This document shows, in pieces, positions 43,591 to 52,070 of a DNA stretch of 63,354 nt. Each line of letters opens with the position of its first letter. Position 1 is the stretch's first letter. The stretch spans positions 1-63,354 of the forward strand of contig JAAYOC010000030.1 of assembly GCA_012520505.1 (NCBI GenBank), in the 5' to 3' direction. The notes under the pieces were generated by a model, which was not told the origin of the DNA, did not search any database, and worked only from the letters and a program-made list of their open reading frames with translations. The translations under genes and the position numbers were made by a program. Source of the DNA: Oscillospiraceae bacterium (GTDB lineage Bacteria > Bacillota > Clostridia > Oscillospirales > Acutalibacteraceae).

Positions 43591-44730
43591 ATGGAAAATT
43601 TAAAAAAAATTAATAAAACATCAAGATTTCTTTTATTCTTGATTATACTTTTGACAGTAATAATCTGTTTTGTTAGGTGTGTTAATGACAAACCAAACGG
43701 ACATAATAATCCATCGGGAAAGATATCAAGTTCAATGAACGGTTCTAATACGACCATAGAAGAACCAAGTTCGGATGAAGAAGGGTCTAGTTCTGAAGGA
43801 GACAGGACGGATGGTAGTTCTAGTGCAAAAAATGGAAACACCTCAAGTACTTCCTCTAAAAAACCGCCTGTAAAGAAGACTACAACGACAACTAACCCTG
43901 CAGGTACGACATCAAGTTATTATTGTGCACCAAAAGTTTACAGCAATTCGGCACCAGGTGTTCTAGTCGCACAATCGACCGATGGAACAGCAGTAATTGA
44001 TTATTCAAATACAAAATCAGGTTATGTAATGGTGAAATACAGTGGCAGCACTTATAGTAACATTAGAACACAAGTAAAAGGTCCTAATAATGTGACTCAA
44101 ACTTATCCAATTTTTTCTAAGAATTTTGAGGCGCTTCCTTTAACGGGAGGCAGTGGAACATATACAATTTATATTCTTGGAAATAATGGCGGAACAAGTT
44201 ATAGTTTAATTGCAAATGTTGATATAGATGTAGCTCTTTCATATTCAACAGTTGCTTTTTCAAGACCTAATGTAATTGTAAATTATAGCTCTAGTACAGC
44301 TTGTGTTCAGTATGCGGCAACATTAACAAAGGGATTTGATTCGGAAATTAAACGAGTTGAAAATATATATAACTATGTGGTTAGAAATTTTAAATATGAC
44401 TATGCTAAAGCAGGTGCTGTTGCAAGTTCTGCATATGTTCCGGATCTTAACAGTGTTTGGGCATCTAAATCAGGTATTTGTTATGATTATGCAGCAGTAA
44501 TGACTGCAATGCTTAGAACACAGGGATTCCCAACAAAGGTACAGGTTGGATATGCGAACAGTCAATACCATGCTTGGATAAGTGTGTATACAAAAGAAGC
44601 AGGTTGGGTTAATGGAATCATCCAGTTTAACGGTACTTCTTGGAAACTAATGGATCCAACTTTTTCTTCAACAGGTGGAGATGCTGACTGGTCAAAGAAA
44701 TATAATTATTCAGTTTTGTATCTTTATTAA
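43591..44730 (+). CDS. Membrane-anchored extracellular transglutaminase-like protein
   Basis: The 379-residue protein has an N-terminal membrane anchor (about 12-30), a Ser/Glu/Thr/Lys linker (40-110) and an extracellular part: an Ig-like region (about 120-220), then a transglutaminase-core domain with Cys297 (KSGICYDYA), His327 (QYHAWI) and Asp355 (KLMDPTF). Such domains act as cysteine proteases or make amide crosslinks at the cell surface. The ATG at 43591 follows GAGG by 7 bases. Head-to-head placement with sortase B suggests a shared job in surface-protein processing or linkage, which is inference. Confidence 0.9.
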   Translation: MENLKKINKTSRFLLFLIILLTVIICFVRCVNDKPNGHNNPSGKISSSMNGSNTTIEEPSSDEEGSSSEGDRTDGSSSAKNGNTSSTSSKKPPVKKTTTTTNPAGTTSSYYCAPKVYSNSAPGVLVAQSTDGTAVIDYSNTKSGYVMVKYSGSTYSNIRTQVKGPNNVTQTYPIFSKNFEALPLTGGSGTYTIYILGNNGGTSYSLIANVDIDVALSYSTVAFSRPNVIVNYSSSTACVQYAATLTKGFDSEIKRVENIYNYVVRNFKYDYAKAGAVASSAYVPDLNSVWASKSGICYDYAAVMTAMLRTQGFPTKVQVGYANSQYHAWISVYTKEAGWVNGIIQFNGTSWKLMDPTFSSTGGDADWSKKYNYSVLYLY

Positions 44731-44931
44731 ATGTGTTAGCAAAACATTTGCATATGTGCAGGTATTTGTTATAGATATCCGTGTAAACATAAATATTTAC
44801 ATAAATGCAAATGTTCATATAAGTATGAAAACCAAATGTAAACATAACTATAAACATAAAATAAGCATAAACGTAAACAGTCATGATTTTTACTGATTTT
44901 TATAATTTTACTGAAAATTGGAGGAAATAAT
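44731..44931 (+). repeat. A-rich degenerate repeat spacer before the pseudopilus operon
   Basis: The 200-base spacer holds many CATAAA/TAAACATAA-type units between about 44770 and 44880, with no visible gene, RNA motif or convincing terminator. Its end carries GGAGGAAATAAT, the ribosome site of the next gene. Read-through from the transglutaminase gene is possible. Confidence 0.55.
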
Positions 44932-45975
44932 ATGGGTATTAGACAGTTGGATGGTCCTTATCTCTCATCTTTTTGTATGGAGATGTCTCTGTGTATGAAA
45001 GCAGGTATTTCACTTTCAGAAAGCCTTTTTATGTTGGCTGCAGATGAGACAGATAAAGATTTAAAAGAGATGCTTGACGGTCTTTATAAAAAAATGGATG
45101 CGGGTGCTTCTTTTGCAGAGGCTTTACTTGAAGCAGAGTGTTTTCCAAAATATGTTATAGATATGGTTGAAATTGGCTTGAAAACAGGGCGATTAGAAGA
45201 TGTTTTGAGAGCACTTTCATCTTATTATACTCGTCAGGAACAAATTTCAAGAAGCATAAAAAATGCAGTTGTATATCCGTTTATACTCATGATTATGCTT
45301 TTGTTGGTTGTAGGTATACTTGTTGTTAAAGTTCTTCCGATTTTTAATGATGTGTTTAATGAGCTTGGTGCCGAAATGTCATCTGTTGCTGTAACAATCA
45401 TGAATATAGGCACAGGAATTACCCAATATGCCGTCGTAATTCTTTTGGTCGCAATTGTTTTTGCACTGATAGGTGTAGTTGTAGCTTCAGTGCCGAGTCT
45501 TTCACTTAAATTTTCTAATTTCTGGAATAAGTTTACATCGAATAGGAAAATTAGCAAAAGGATTGCATCAGCAAGATTTGCATCCGGTATGGCAATGACA
45601 CTTGCATCCGGACTTGATACAGATGAATCGCTCAATATGGTTGAGAGAATTACCGATAATCCTGTAATGCTCGCTAGAATTAAGAATATGCGAGATCTTA
45701 TGAAAGATGGAGAGCTTTTCTCAGATGCAATTGCAAAGGCTGAAATTTTTCCATCGCTCTATTGTAGAATGCTCTCAATTGGTTTTAAAACCGGTACAGC
45801 AGATATTGTAATGGAAGAAATTGCACAGCGTAGTGAAAATGATGTTAATGAAGATATAGAATCAATAATCAATAAGGTTGAACCTACTCTTGTGATAATA
45901 ATGTCCATTATCGTAGGTGTTATTCTTATGTCTGTAATGCTTCCGCTTATGAGTATTATGACAACAATTGGTTAA
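44932..45975 (+). CDS. GspF/PilC-type inner-membrane platform protein
   Basis: The 347-residue protein is the platform of a type II secretion/type IV pilus machine. It contains two T2SSF domains, each with the motif pattern F-A-L-E-A-F-P-x-Y (SFAEALLEAECFPKYVIDMVEIG; LFSDAIAKAEIFPSLYCRMLSIG), and three membrane spans (about 113-140, 160-190 and 315-342). The N-terminal cytosolic extension of classic PilC is missing, which makes it shorter than the usual 400. It heads a tightly packed operon of four small single-span proteins and a PilT ATPase. Confidence 0.92.
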   Translation: MGIRQLDGPYLSSFCMEMSLCMKAGISLSESLFMLAADETDKDLKEMLDGLYKKMDAGASFAEALLEAECFPKYVIDMVEIGLKTGRLEDVLRALSSYYTRQEQISRSIKNAVVYPFILMIMLLLVVGILVVKVLPIFNDVFNELGAEMSSVAVTIMNIGTGITQYAVVILLVAIVFALIGVVVASVPSLSLKFSNFWNKFTSNRKISKRIASARFASGMAMTLASGLDTDESLNMVERITDNPVMLARIKNMRDLMKDGELFSDAIAKAEIFPSLYCRMLSIGFKTGTADIVMEEIAQRSENDVNEDIESIINKVEPTLVIIMSIIVGVILMSVMLPLMSIMTTIG

Positions 45976-45994
45976 TTGAAAAGGGCGTGTTTTA

Positions 45995-46402
45995 ATGAAA
46001 ACAAAAGTGAGAAAACGCTCTGCACCGGATGTGCTGAAAGGGCATTTGATTTCACTTTCTTTCTTTACAATTGTGTTTGGCTTTTTTCTTGGTGGCATAG
46101 CAAGTGCAGAGAAAAATGCTGCAACAGAAGGTAAAAGAGTTTTGGAAGAAAGTGTCAACAAAGCTGTAATTAGTTGTTACGCACTTGAAGGTGCATATCC
46201 TTCAAGTATAAAGTATCTTGAAGATAATTACGGATTGACCTATGACAAAGAAAAATATGCCATAGGTTATATTGCCTTTGCGTCAAATATAATGCCTGAG
46301 ATTACTGTTATTAATTTAAATCCTTCTGAAGAGGAGGAAGAAAAAATAAAAGCAGGATATGAGGAATTTGACGATGAGGTGCCTGAAATAACTATTGAAT
46401 GA
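45995..46402 (+). CDS. Pseudopilin-like single-span protein
   Basis: The 135-residue protein has a basic N terminus, one membrane span (about 18-37) and an extracellular part with CYALEGAYPSSIKYLEDNYGL. This block recalls the EGxYPxSL motif after the first helix of GspG-like pseudopilins. There is no canonical G-FTLxE leader-peptidase site. An acidic tail (EEEEEKIKAGYEEFDDE) ends it. It stands second in the operon, 19 bases after the platform gene. It may be the major or a minor subunit. I recognise no named family. Confidence 0.7.
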   Translation: MKTKVRKRSAPDVLKGHLISLSFFTIVFGFFLGGIASAEKNAATEGKRVLEESVNKAVISCYALEGAYPSSIKYLEDNYGLTYDKEKYAIGYIAFASNIMPEITVINLNPSEEEEEKIKAGYEEFDDEVPEITIE

Positions 46403-46418
46403 AAGGGGAACTGCACAG

Positions 46419-46907
46419 ATGAAAAAGAGAACTGCTTATACGGTTGACACAATATTTGTGCTCGTTCTCTTTGTAATATTTGCAATAACAGTACTATTTG
46501 TACTTGTGTCCGGAGCGGGTGTGTATAAAGATACTCAAGCTGTAATGCAGGAGAGGTTTGAAGAGCGTACGTGTATTTCGTACATTAACTCTAAGGTAAA
46601 CCATTACGATGCAACTGGTAAAGTATATATTACTGAGTTTGCAGGAGTTTCAGCATTAGCTCTTGAAGAGACTGTGTCAAATATAGATTTTGTTACATAT
46701 ATTTATTGCTATGACGGCCATGTCAAGGAACTTTTGTTTGAAAAGGGGCTTGAATTCAATCCTTCTGCTGGGCAAGATATTATTGATGCAAAATCATTGA
46801 GTTTTGAATTAGAAGGAAATCTTATTCGTGTTGAATGTGTAGGAACTACCGGAAAGTCAGCTTATGTTTTTCTTAATATTGCATCAGGAACGGAGGCGGC
46901 GAAATGA
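46419..46907 (+). CDS. DUF4860-like pseudopilin-type protein
   Basis: The 162-residue protein has a short basic N terminus, a membrane span (about 10-35, IFVLVLFVIFAITVLFVLV) and an extracellular domain with GVYKDTQAVMQERFEERTCISYINSKV, the pattern of the clostridial DUF4860 family found beside GspF and PilT genes. The N terminus has TVDT in place of the usual FTLxE. The ATG at 46419 follows AAGGGG by 10 bases; a TTG 24 bases earlier, inside the preceding gene, is less likely. Its stop overlaps the next start (ATGA). Confidence 0.72.
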   Translation: MKKRTAYTVDTIFVLVLFVIFAITVLFVLVSGAGVYKDTQAVMQERFEERTCISYINSKVNHYDATGKVYITEFAGVSALALEETVSNIDFVTYIYCYDGHVKELLFEKGLEFNPSAGQDIIDAKSLSFELEGNLIRVECVGTTGKSAYVFLNIASGTEAAK

Positions 46908-47362
46908 ATGAGACAATAAAAAATCGTTCAAAGTCTTCTCTTTTCCTAATGGAAATTATTATAGTGTTGTTGTTTTTTACACTCTCCGCTGCAATCTGTA
47001 TGAAAGTTTTTGCGGTAGCAAAGGTTAAGACAGATGTCAGCAGGAATTTGTCAAATGCAACATTCGCCGCCGAAAGTTTGGCCGAGGTTTATAAGGAAGC
47101 CGGTTCGGTGACTGGTGAGCCAATGAAAAAGGTGTATGACAAAGCGACATGCCACGAAGATGTTTTCACAATATATTATGATAAGGAATGGAATCTTGTA
47201 GAAAAATATGAAGGAGATTTTAAAGCTATTGTTAAAGAGGATTCATCTAGTAGTAGTGTAAATAAAGCAATAATATCAGTGTTTAATTCCAGTGGAGAGC
47301 TTTTGTTTGAAATGGTGACAGCCACTGTACCTGAGGTTAAACCAAAGGAGGTGGCAGAGTAA
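46904..47362 (+). CDS. Prepilin-like protein with partly conserved cleavage motif
   Basis: The 152-residue protein has the best prepilin signal of the set: basic KNRSKS, then SLFLMEIIIVLLFFTL, in which a glutamate stands five residues after the likely cleavage point, as in type IV pilins. The residue before that point is Ser, not Gly. A span of about 20 residues is followed by an extracellular domain with FAAESLAEVYKEAG, close to pilin-like subunits whose helix continues outside. It overlaps the genes on both sides (ATGA and TAATG). Confidence 0.72.
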   Translation: MNETIKNRSKSSLFLMEIIIVLLFFTLSAAICMKVFAVAKVKTDVSRNLSNATFAAESLAEVYKEAGSVTGEPMKKVYDKATCHEDVFTIYYDKEWNLVEKYEGDFKAIVKEDSSSSSVNKAIISVFNSSGELLFEMVTATVPEVKPKEVAE

Positions 47363-47817
47363 TGAAACAAGCAGAAAGAAAATCTTCCGGAATTAATGTA
47401 GGTAGTGCATCTGTTATTATGCTTTTCTCAGTTCTCTGCCTTACAATCTTTTCAGTTTTAACATTCCTTACGGCAAATAATGAATATAAACTTGCAAATA
47501 AGTCTGCGGAAGCTGTTAAAGCCTATTATGCTGCAGATACTATTGCAACGGAAACTTATGGTGCTTTGAAAGAAACTTCAGTTTCAAATCCATCAATCGC
47601 GGCAGTAAAAACGGCAGCTAAAGAAATGGGTGTAAACGCAATCGATGAAGGAGCTGTTACAATTTTTAATTATAAAGTTGACGTTGATGGGAATCAGGAA
47701 CTTAGGGTTGAACTTAAATATGATGGCAAGGATTTTACTGTAACTCAGTGGAAGCTTGTCAATACGGCAGAGTGGAATGCCGAAAATAGTATTAAGCTTT
47801 GGGACGGTGAATTTTAA
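47362..47817 (+). CDS. Pseudopilin-like protein (GspK/PilX-like position)
   Basis: The 151-residue protein has a basic N terminus, a possible leader site after SSG (then INVGSASVIMLFSVL), one membrane span (about 15-38), and an extracellular helix with AVKAYYAADTIATETYGAL, similar to the YYAAEAG-type stretch of GspK/PilX minor pilins. It lacks the Glu at position 5, as GspK does. It shares one base with the next gene (TAATG), so translation with pilT is coupled. No closer family is recognised. Confidence 0.72.
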   Translation: MKQAERKSSGINVGSASVIMLFSVLCLTIFSVLTFLTANNEYKLANKSAEAVKAYYAADTIATETYGALKETSVSNPSIAAVKTAAKEMGVNAIDEGAVTIFNYKVDVDGNQELRVELKYDGKDFTVTQWKLVNTAEWNAENSIKLWDGEF

Positions 47818-48899
47818 TGGAATTATTGAAATTACTTAAAGGAGCTGTTGAGCAGCAGGCATCTGACATCTTTGTACTTGCGAGTTTACCTTTGTCTTAT
47901 AAATTGAACGGAATTATAGTGCCACAGGAAGAGGAAAAAGTTACACCTTTAATTTCCAGGTCTATAATTGAAGAAATATATGAGACTGCAGGTAGAAGTA
48001 TGGATAGGCTTGTAAATACAGGTGACGATGACTTTTCGCTCGCGATTTCAGGGCTTTCTCGTTTTAGAGTAAGTACTTATAAACAGAGGGGTTCATATGC
48101 AGCAGTTATTCGTCTTGTATCCTTTGAAATACCTGATTATAAAAAGTTGAAAATTCCGGAATCAGTGATGTCAGTTGCCGATAAGACAAAGGGACTTGTA
48201 CTTGTTACAGGACCTGCAGGTGGCGGCAAATCTACAACACTTGCGTGCATAATAGACAGAATTAATGCGTCAAGGAATGGTCATATTATTACTTTGGAAG
48301 AACCTTTAGAGTTTCTTCATAAAAATAAAAAAAGTGTCGTATCTCAACGTGAAATTGAGACGGACACAGAGAACTATGTAACGGCACTTAGAGCTTGTCT
48401 TCGTCAATCTCCGGATGTAATTCTTGTTGGTGAAATGAGAGATTATGAGACAATAAAAACAGCAATGACAGCAGCTGAAACAGGACATCTTGTTATTTCA
48501 ACTCTTCATACTGTCGGTGCTGCTAATACAATTGATCGTATAATTGATGTATTTCCACCTAATCAGCAACAACAGATTAGAATTCAGCTTGCACAACTTC
48601 TTCAATCTGTAATTTCACAGCAATTGATTCCTACAATTTCCGGTGAACTTGTTCCTGCTTTTGAAGTAATGAACCTTAATAGTGCTATTAGAAATATGAT
48701 TCGTGAATCAAAAGTTCATCAAATGGATTCGATTATTGGCACCTCTGTTGCAGAGGGAATGTTTTCGATGGATTCAAGTATTTATGACCTTTTTGATAAG
48801 GGAATCATTTCAGATATGAATGCTCTTAAGTTTGCATTAAATGCTGATATGATGAGAAAGAAAATAGATGCAAAAAAGGGAAAAAAGGGAAAACAATAA
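47817..48899 (+). CDS. pilT: PilT-family secretion/twitching ATPase
   Basis: The 360-residue hexameric motor ATPase has Walker A GPAGGGKST (132-140), the Asp/Glu box LEEPLEF, Walker B DVILVGEMRD, the His box STLHT, and AIRNMIRE (290-297), nearly identical to the AIRNLIRE motif that marks PilT retraction ATPases rather than PilB/GspE. It lacks the N-terminal domain and Cys4 zinc site of PilB/GspE. It is the only ATPase of the operon and its last gene. Elsewhere in the genome a PilB may exist; within the window this motor is alone. Confidence 0.92.
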   Translation: MELLKLLKGAVEQQASDIFVLASLPLSYKLNGIIVPQEEEKVTPLISRSIIEEIYETAGRSMDRLVNTGDDDFSLAISGLSRFRVSTYKQRGSYAAVIRLVSFEIPDYKKLKIPESVMSVADKTKGLVLVTGPAGGGKSTTLACIIDRINASRNGHIITLEEPLEFLHKNKKSVVSQREIETDTENYVTALRACLRQSPDVILVGEMRDYETIKTAMTAAETGHLVISTLHTVGAANTIDRIIDVFPPNQQQQIRIQLAQLLQSVISQQLIPTISGELVPAFEVMNLNSAIRNMIRESKVHQMDSIIGTSVAEGMFSMDSSIYDLFDKGIISDMNALKFALNADMMRKKIDAKKGKKGKQ

Positions 48900-48937
48900 G
48901 AGAAAAAGAAAATAAGAAAAAAAGAAAAGGATATAAA

Positions 48938-48972
48938 AGCGACCCTGTAAAGCAAAAAACCTTTACAGGGTC
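48938..48972 (-). terminator. Hairpin between convergent pilT and PAS-like genes
   Basis: A perfect 12-base-pair stem (GACCCTGTAAAG with CTTTACAGGGTC) has an 8-base loop. The only T-run after it is on the minus strand (GCTTTTAT), so it more likely ends the minus-strand gene. Plus-strand termination would be weak. Confidence 0.7.
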
Positions 48973-49049
48973 AAAAATTATCTATTTTCATGTCTATTCT
49001 GTTCTTTTCTCTTATCTATTGTTATTTACGAAATTATTGAGACTGTTAT

Positions 49050-49865
49050 TTATGAGAGCTTTTTTATACCGAAAATTATAAGTGGGTAATCTTCCGCATA
49101 ATCTGCATATTTGATGATGTTAAGCTCAAATGTAATAGCTCGATTATCTCTAAATATGTAAACGATTCTGTCTTTACCACTGTCAAAATGTTTCTTTAGA
49201 TAGTCGTAATCCATAAGTTTAAAGAAATCTCTTTTAAAATCATCAATGATAAAGTTCTCATAGAGATGTGTCATCATTTCTTTATGGTCTTTAAAGCGTC
49301 TTGCGTAAATGTCATATTCTTCTCCAGGTTCAGAGAGCACGAGACGACTCATCTCATTTGAAAGATCAATTACGTATACTAAAATGAAATCTGATATGAG
49401 TTGATTTAAAACAGTTTGATTAAAGAGCTCAGTTCTTTTTTTCTCACGATTTTTTACCTTTAAATCTGAATTTAATGCATTATAGGTAAAAAGAATTTCG
49501 TCCGGATAGTTTCCACAAGGTGTGAGACGAAGAACAAACCAGTGATACTCATTGTCTTTTTTATCAAGACATAATGCTTCAAATGAAATACCTCTATTTT
49601 CTTTTGCTGCTGCCATTAAGTTTTCCTTAGAGGTTTCATCAAGAAAGCGTTGCTTAAATAAAGGATGAATTACTGTATCTGCAATGATCTCAAGTGCTTC
49701 ATCCACAGTATAGAGCACTTCCCAGACAGGTTGACCTTCTCTGTTAAAAAGCACAGCGCATTTATTTTCAGTTAAATCTAGTAAGAATGAAACTGAAAAA
49801 GTGTTAAGTAAATGCTTTGAAAACTTTTTAGACATTTCTTCGTAATTAGATAGTGTTTCAGTCAT
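49050..49865 (-). CDS. Orphan tandem PAS-like protein, no output domain
   Basis: The 271-residue soluble protein appears to contain two related halves (about 1-130 and 145-271). Each has a helix pair, an HPLFKQRFL / DDFKRDFFKL-type segment like the HPDD-RF stretch of PAS sensor modules, and a closing beta hairpin (EYHWFVLRLTPCG; NRAITFELNIIKY). In clostridial GGDEF and kinase proteins this module precedes an output domain; here the protein ends after it. It may be a stand-alone sensor or adaptor. I recognise no family name. It is monocistronic, between the pilT terminator and a tRNA gene. Confidence 0.65.
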   Translation of the reverse strand: MTETLSNYEEMSKKFSKHLLNTFSVSFLLDLTENKCAVLFNREGQPVWEVLYTVDEALEIIADTVIHPLFKQRFLDETSKENLMAAAKENRGISFEALCLDKKDNEYHWFVLRLTPCGNYPDEILFTYNALNSDLKVKNREKKRTELFNQTVLNQLISDFILVYVIDLSNEMSRLVLSEPGEEYDIYARRFKDHKEMMTHLYENFIIDDFKRDFFKLMDYDYLKKHFDSGKDRIVYIFRDNRAITFELNIIKYADYAEDYPLIIFGIKKLS

Positions 49866-49887
49866 AATAACCCTCCCACCCTAATTT

Positions 49888-49963
49888 TGGAGCTGAGAAT
49901 GGGATTTGAACCCACGACCTACTGATTACGAATCAGTTGCGCTACCAGCTACGCTATCCCAGC
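49888..49963 (-). tRNA. tRNA-Thr (anticodon CGT)
   Basis: The minus strand forms a full cloverleaf. The acceptor stem is GCTGGGA with TCTCAGC, the D arm contains GCGTAGCTGGTAGCGC, the anticodon arm ACTGA-TTCGTAA-TCAGT carries anticodon CGT, and the T arm contains GTGGGTTCAAATCCCAT. CCA is encoded. It reads ACG threonine codons. Confidence 0.97.
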
Positions 49964-50095
49964 ATATCCTATACTTAATATTATAGAAAAACTATGTTTC
50001 GTTTGCAATAGTTTTAGGGTTGAATTTGGTTTATTACTGTGATAACATAACAAGGTAATTAGTTTATAATTCATTTTGTAATAGTGAGGTATATC

Positions 50096-50824
50096 ATGAA
50101 AAGATTTTTATCCTTAGTGCTTGTCTTCCTAATGATTTTTGCACTTTCAGCTTGTAATAACGACGACCCTACACTTGACGGTGGACCAAAAACTATAAAC
50201 GGTGGACAACCTTCGGTTTCACTTTCTCAGTTTTCAGGAAAGCTCATTGAGCCGACAATGAAATTAATTGCTTCTGGCAATTATATGTATCAAACAACGA
50301 TTGATGGTGTTTCAGCAACATATGCAACAACAGATAATGGTCAAAATATGTTGTTTACAATGCCTACAAAGGAAGGAACAATATCTTACATAAAAATGGG
50401 ATCAGCTGAATATATTGCTTTCCCTACGCAAAAGCTTTATGGTGATTTGACAGATGCTATAAAGCAAAAATACGATCTTACAAATATTGGAAATTTAGCA
50501 AGCTCACTTGATTTAAGGATTTTTCTTAACACAACTTTTGCTGAAGAAGGTACAATAACTTATGAAAATGTTTTATATAAGTACGAAGATTACTTTAGTC
50601 CGACAACTCAAGTGACCTCACGTTTTCTTTTTGAAAGTGAGACCGGTACACTTAGGTATTTTGGAGCAATTGATGCTAGCGGAAATCTCAGAGCACTTCC
50701 GGCTGTTCTTGCTGTATATGAGGCGACTTCTGATGTGTTCAATGTAGTTTCAACTTATAAACGTGTAAGTGAGCAGGAATTACTCAGTGCTAAAGTGGAT
50801 CCTTCATCTGTTTCTACACAGTAA
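50096..50824 (+). CDS. Lipoprotein of unknown function
   Basis: The 242-residue protein begins with a lipoprotein signal (KRFLSLVLVFLMIFALSAC, lipid-attachment Cys at about residue 20) and an Asn/Asp/Gly-rich linker. A soluble domain follows with repeated beta-strand pattern and motifs such as YMYQTTIDGVSATYATTD and SRFLFESETGTLRYFGAID, resembling outer-surface LolA/LppX-like folds; this is only an impression. The ATG at 50096 is preceded by GAGG. It is a single gene between tRNA-Thr and a strong terminator. Confidence 0.75.
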   Translation: MKRFLSLVLVFLMIFALSACNNDDPTLDGGPKTINGGQPSVSLSQFSGKLIEPTMKLIASGNYMYQTTIDGVSATYATTDNGQNMLFTMPTKEGTISYIKMGSAEYIAFPTQKLYGDLTDAIKQKYDLTNIGNLASSLDLRIFLNTTFAEEGTITYENVLYKYEDYFSPTTQVTSRFLFESETGTLRYFGAIDASGNLRALPAVLAVYEATSDVFNVVSTYKRVSEQELLSAKVDPSSVSTQ

Positions 50825-50835
50825 AATGAAAATTT

Positions 50836-50865
50836 AAGGCACCTCAATTTGAGGTGCCTTTTTTA
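50836..50865 (+). terminator. Terminator after the lipoprotein gene
   Basis: A perfect stem (AAGGCACCTCAA with TTGAGGTGCCTT) closes on itself and is followed by T6. The following SDR gene begins 15 bases later with a GGGGTG site. Confidence 0.94.
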
Positions 50866-50879
50866 AAAGGGGTGTTTTT

Positions 50880-51608
50880 ATGGTGGTACTCATCACAGGT
50901 GCTTCTTCCGGAATTGGCGCAGCTTGTGCACTTGAGTTTGCAAAACATGGTTACAGTGTGGCTGTGAATTATAATAAAAATGATGCAGGAGCTTTAGAAG
51001 TTGTGAATGCTATTAATGATGCCGGTGGAGTTGCTAAATCTTTTCATGCTGACATAAGAGATACAAATATTGCTGCAGAACTCGTTTACAATGTAAGGGT
51101 AGAGCTTGGTGAAATTGATGTGCTGGTAAATAATGCCGGTGTATATGTTGGAGGTCTTGTTCAAGAGATAACAGACGAAGAATATGACTACGTAATGGAT
51201 ACAAATGTGAGAGGCACATTTTCGGTAACAAGAGCAGTTTTGCCTAGTATGATTGCAAAAAAACAGGGAGCAATTATAAATATTTCATCTATGTGGGGTG
51301 AAGTGGGAGCATCATATGAGACCCTTTATAGCATGTCTAAAGCTGCAATTATAGGTTTTACAAAGGCTTTAGCAAAAGAGGTCGGTCCATCAAATATTAG
51401 AGTGAATTGTGTGTCTCCGGGTGTTATTGATACATCTATGAATGTTGATTTTTCAGCGAAAGATATAGATGCTCTTTGTGATGAAACTCCTCTTCATAGA
51501 ATAGGAACTCCTACTGAGATAGCAAAAGCAGTTTATTTTCTGGCTTCTCATAGGTCGTCATTTATAACCGGTCAAAACTTAGGTGTCAATGGAGGCTTTA
51601 CAATATGA
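50880..51608 (+). CDS. SDR oxidoreductase, FabG-like
   Basis: The 242-residue short-chain dehydrogenase resembles 3-oxoacyl-ACP reductases. It has TGASSGIG (6-13), NNAG, catalytic Ser in ISSMWG and Tyr-x3-Lys (YSMSK), then [10 protein letters not shown] and a C-terminal [12 protein letters not shown] close to the FabG ending. No other fatty-acid synthesis gene is near, so the real substrate may differ. Its stop overlaps dut (ATGA), making a two-gene unit. Because a terminator lies just upstream, its promoter must lie in the previous gene or read-through feeds it. Confidence 0.85.
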   Translation: MVVLITGASSGIGAACALEFAKHGYSVAVNYNKNDAGALEVVNAINDAGGVAKSFHADIRDTNIAAELVYNVRVELGEIDVLVNNAGVYVGGLVQEITDEEYDYVMDTNVRGTFSVTRAVLPSMIAKKQGAIINISSMWGEVGASYETLYSMSKAAIIGFTKALAKEVGPSNIRVNCVSPGVIDTSMNVDFSAKDIDALCDETPLHRIGTPTEIAKAVYFLASHRSSFITGQNLGVNGGFTI

Positions 51609-52036
51609 AACTGAAGATAAAATATTTTTCTAATAAAATTGAGAAGCTGCGTTTTATCGATGATGTCTCAGATTGGATTGATTTACGTTCCGCTGAAGAT
51701 ATAAAAATGAAGAAGGGTGAATGGCGATTAATCCCTTTGGGTATTGCCATTGAACTTCCAAAAGGATATGAAGCTCATATAGTACCTCGTTCATCCACAT
51801 ACATGAATTTTGGTCTTATTCAAACAAATTCGATGGGCATAATAGATACATCTTATTGTGGCAATGATGATCAATGGTACTGGCCTGCATATGCATTAAG
51901 AGATACCGAGATTCTAACGAATGATAGAATTTGTCAATTTAGAATAATGGAGAATCAACCGAAAATAGAATTTATTGAAGTTGAAGAACTTGATGGTTGT
52001 AGCCGTGGTGGTTTTGGTTCTACCGGTATTGAATAA
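51605..52036 (+). CDS. dut: dUTP diphosphatase
   Basis: Trimeric dUTPase cleaves dUTP to dUMP and pyrophosphate, keeping uracil out of DNA. The 143-residue protein shows all five motifs in variant form: [23 protein letters not shown] (with the catalytic Asp), RICQFRI and the C-terminal RGGFGSTG arm that closes over the substrate. The [12 protein letters not shown] stretch is the variant common in Clostridia and their phages. It is coupled to the upstream SDR by a 4-base overlap. Confidence 0.93.
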   Translation: MKLKIKYFSNKIEKLRFIDDVSDWIDLRSAEDIKMKKGEWRLIPLGIAIELPKGYEAHIVPRSSTYMNFGLIQTNSMGIIDTSYCGNDDQWYWPAYALRDTEILTNDRICQFRIMENQPKIEFIEVEELDGCSRGGFGSTGIE

Positions 52037-52070
52037 GTTTAGCTGACATTAAACGAAATAGGGCAGGTTG

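Noticed and set aside
48941-48972. Strong plus-strand terminator after pilT
   Set aside because: The stem is perfect but no T-run follows on the plus strand. It was assigned to the minus-strand gene instead.
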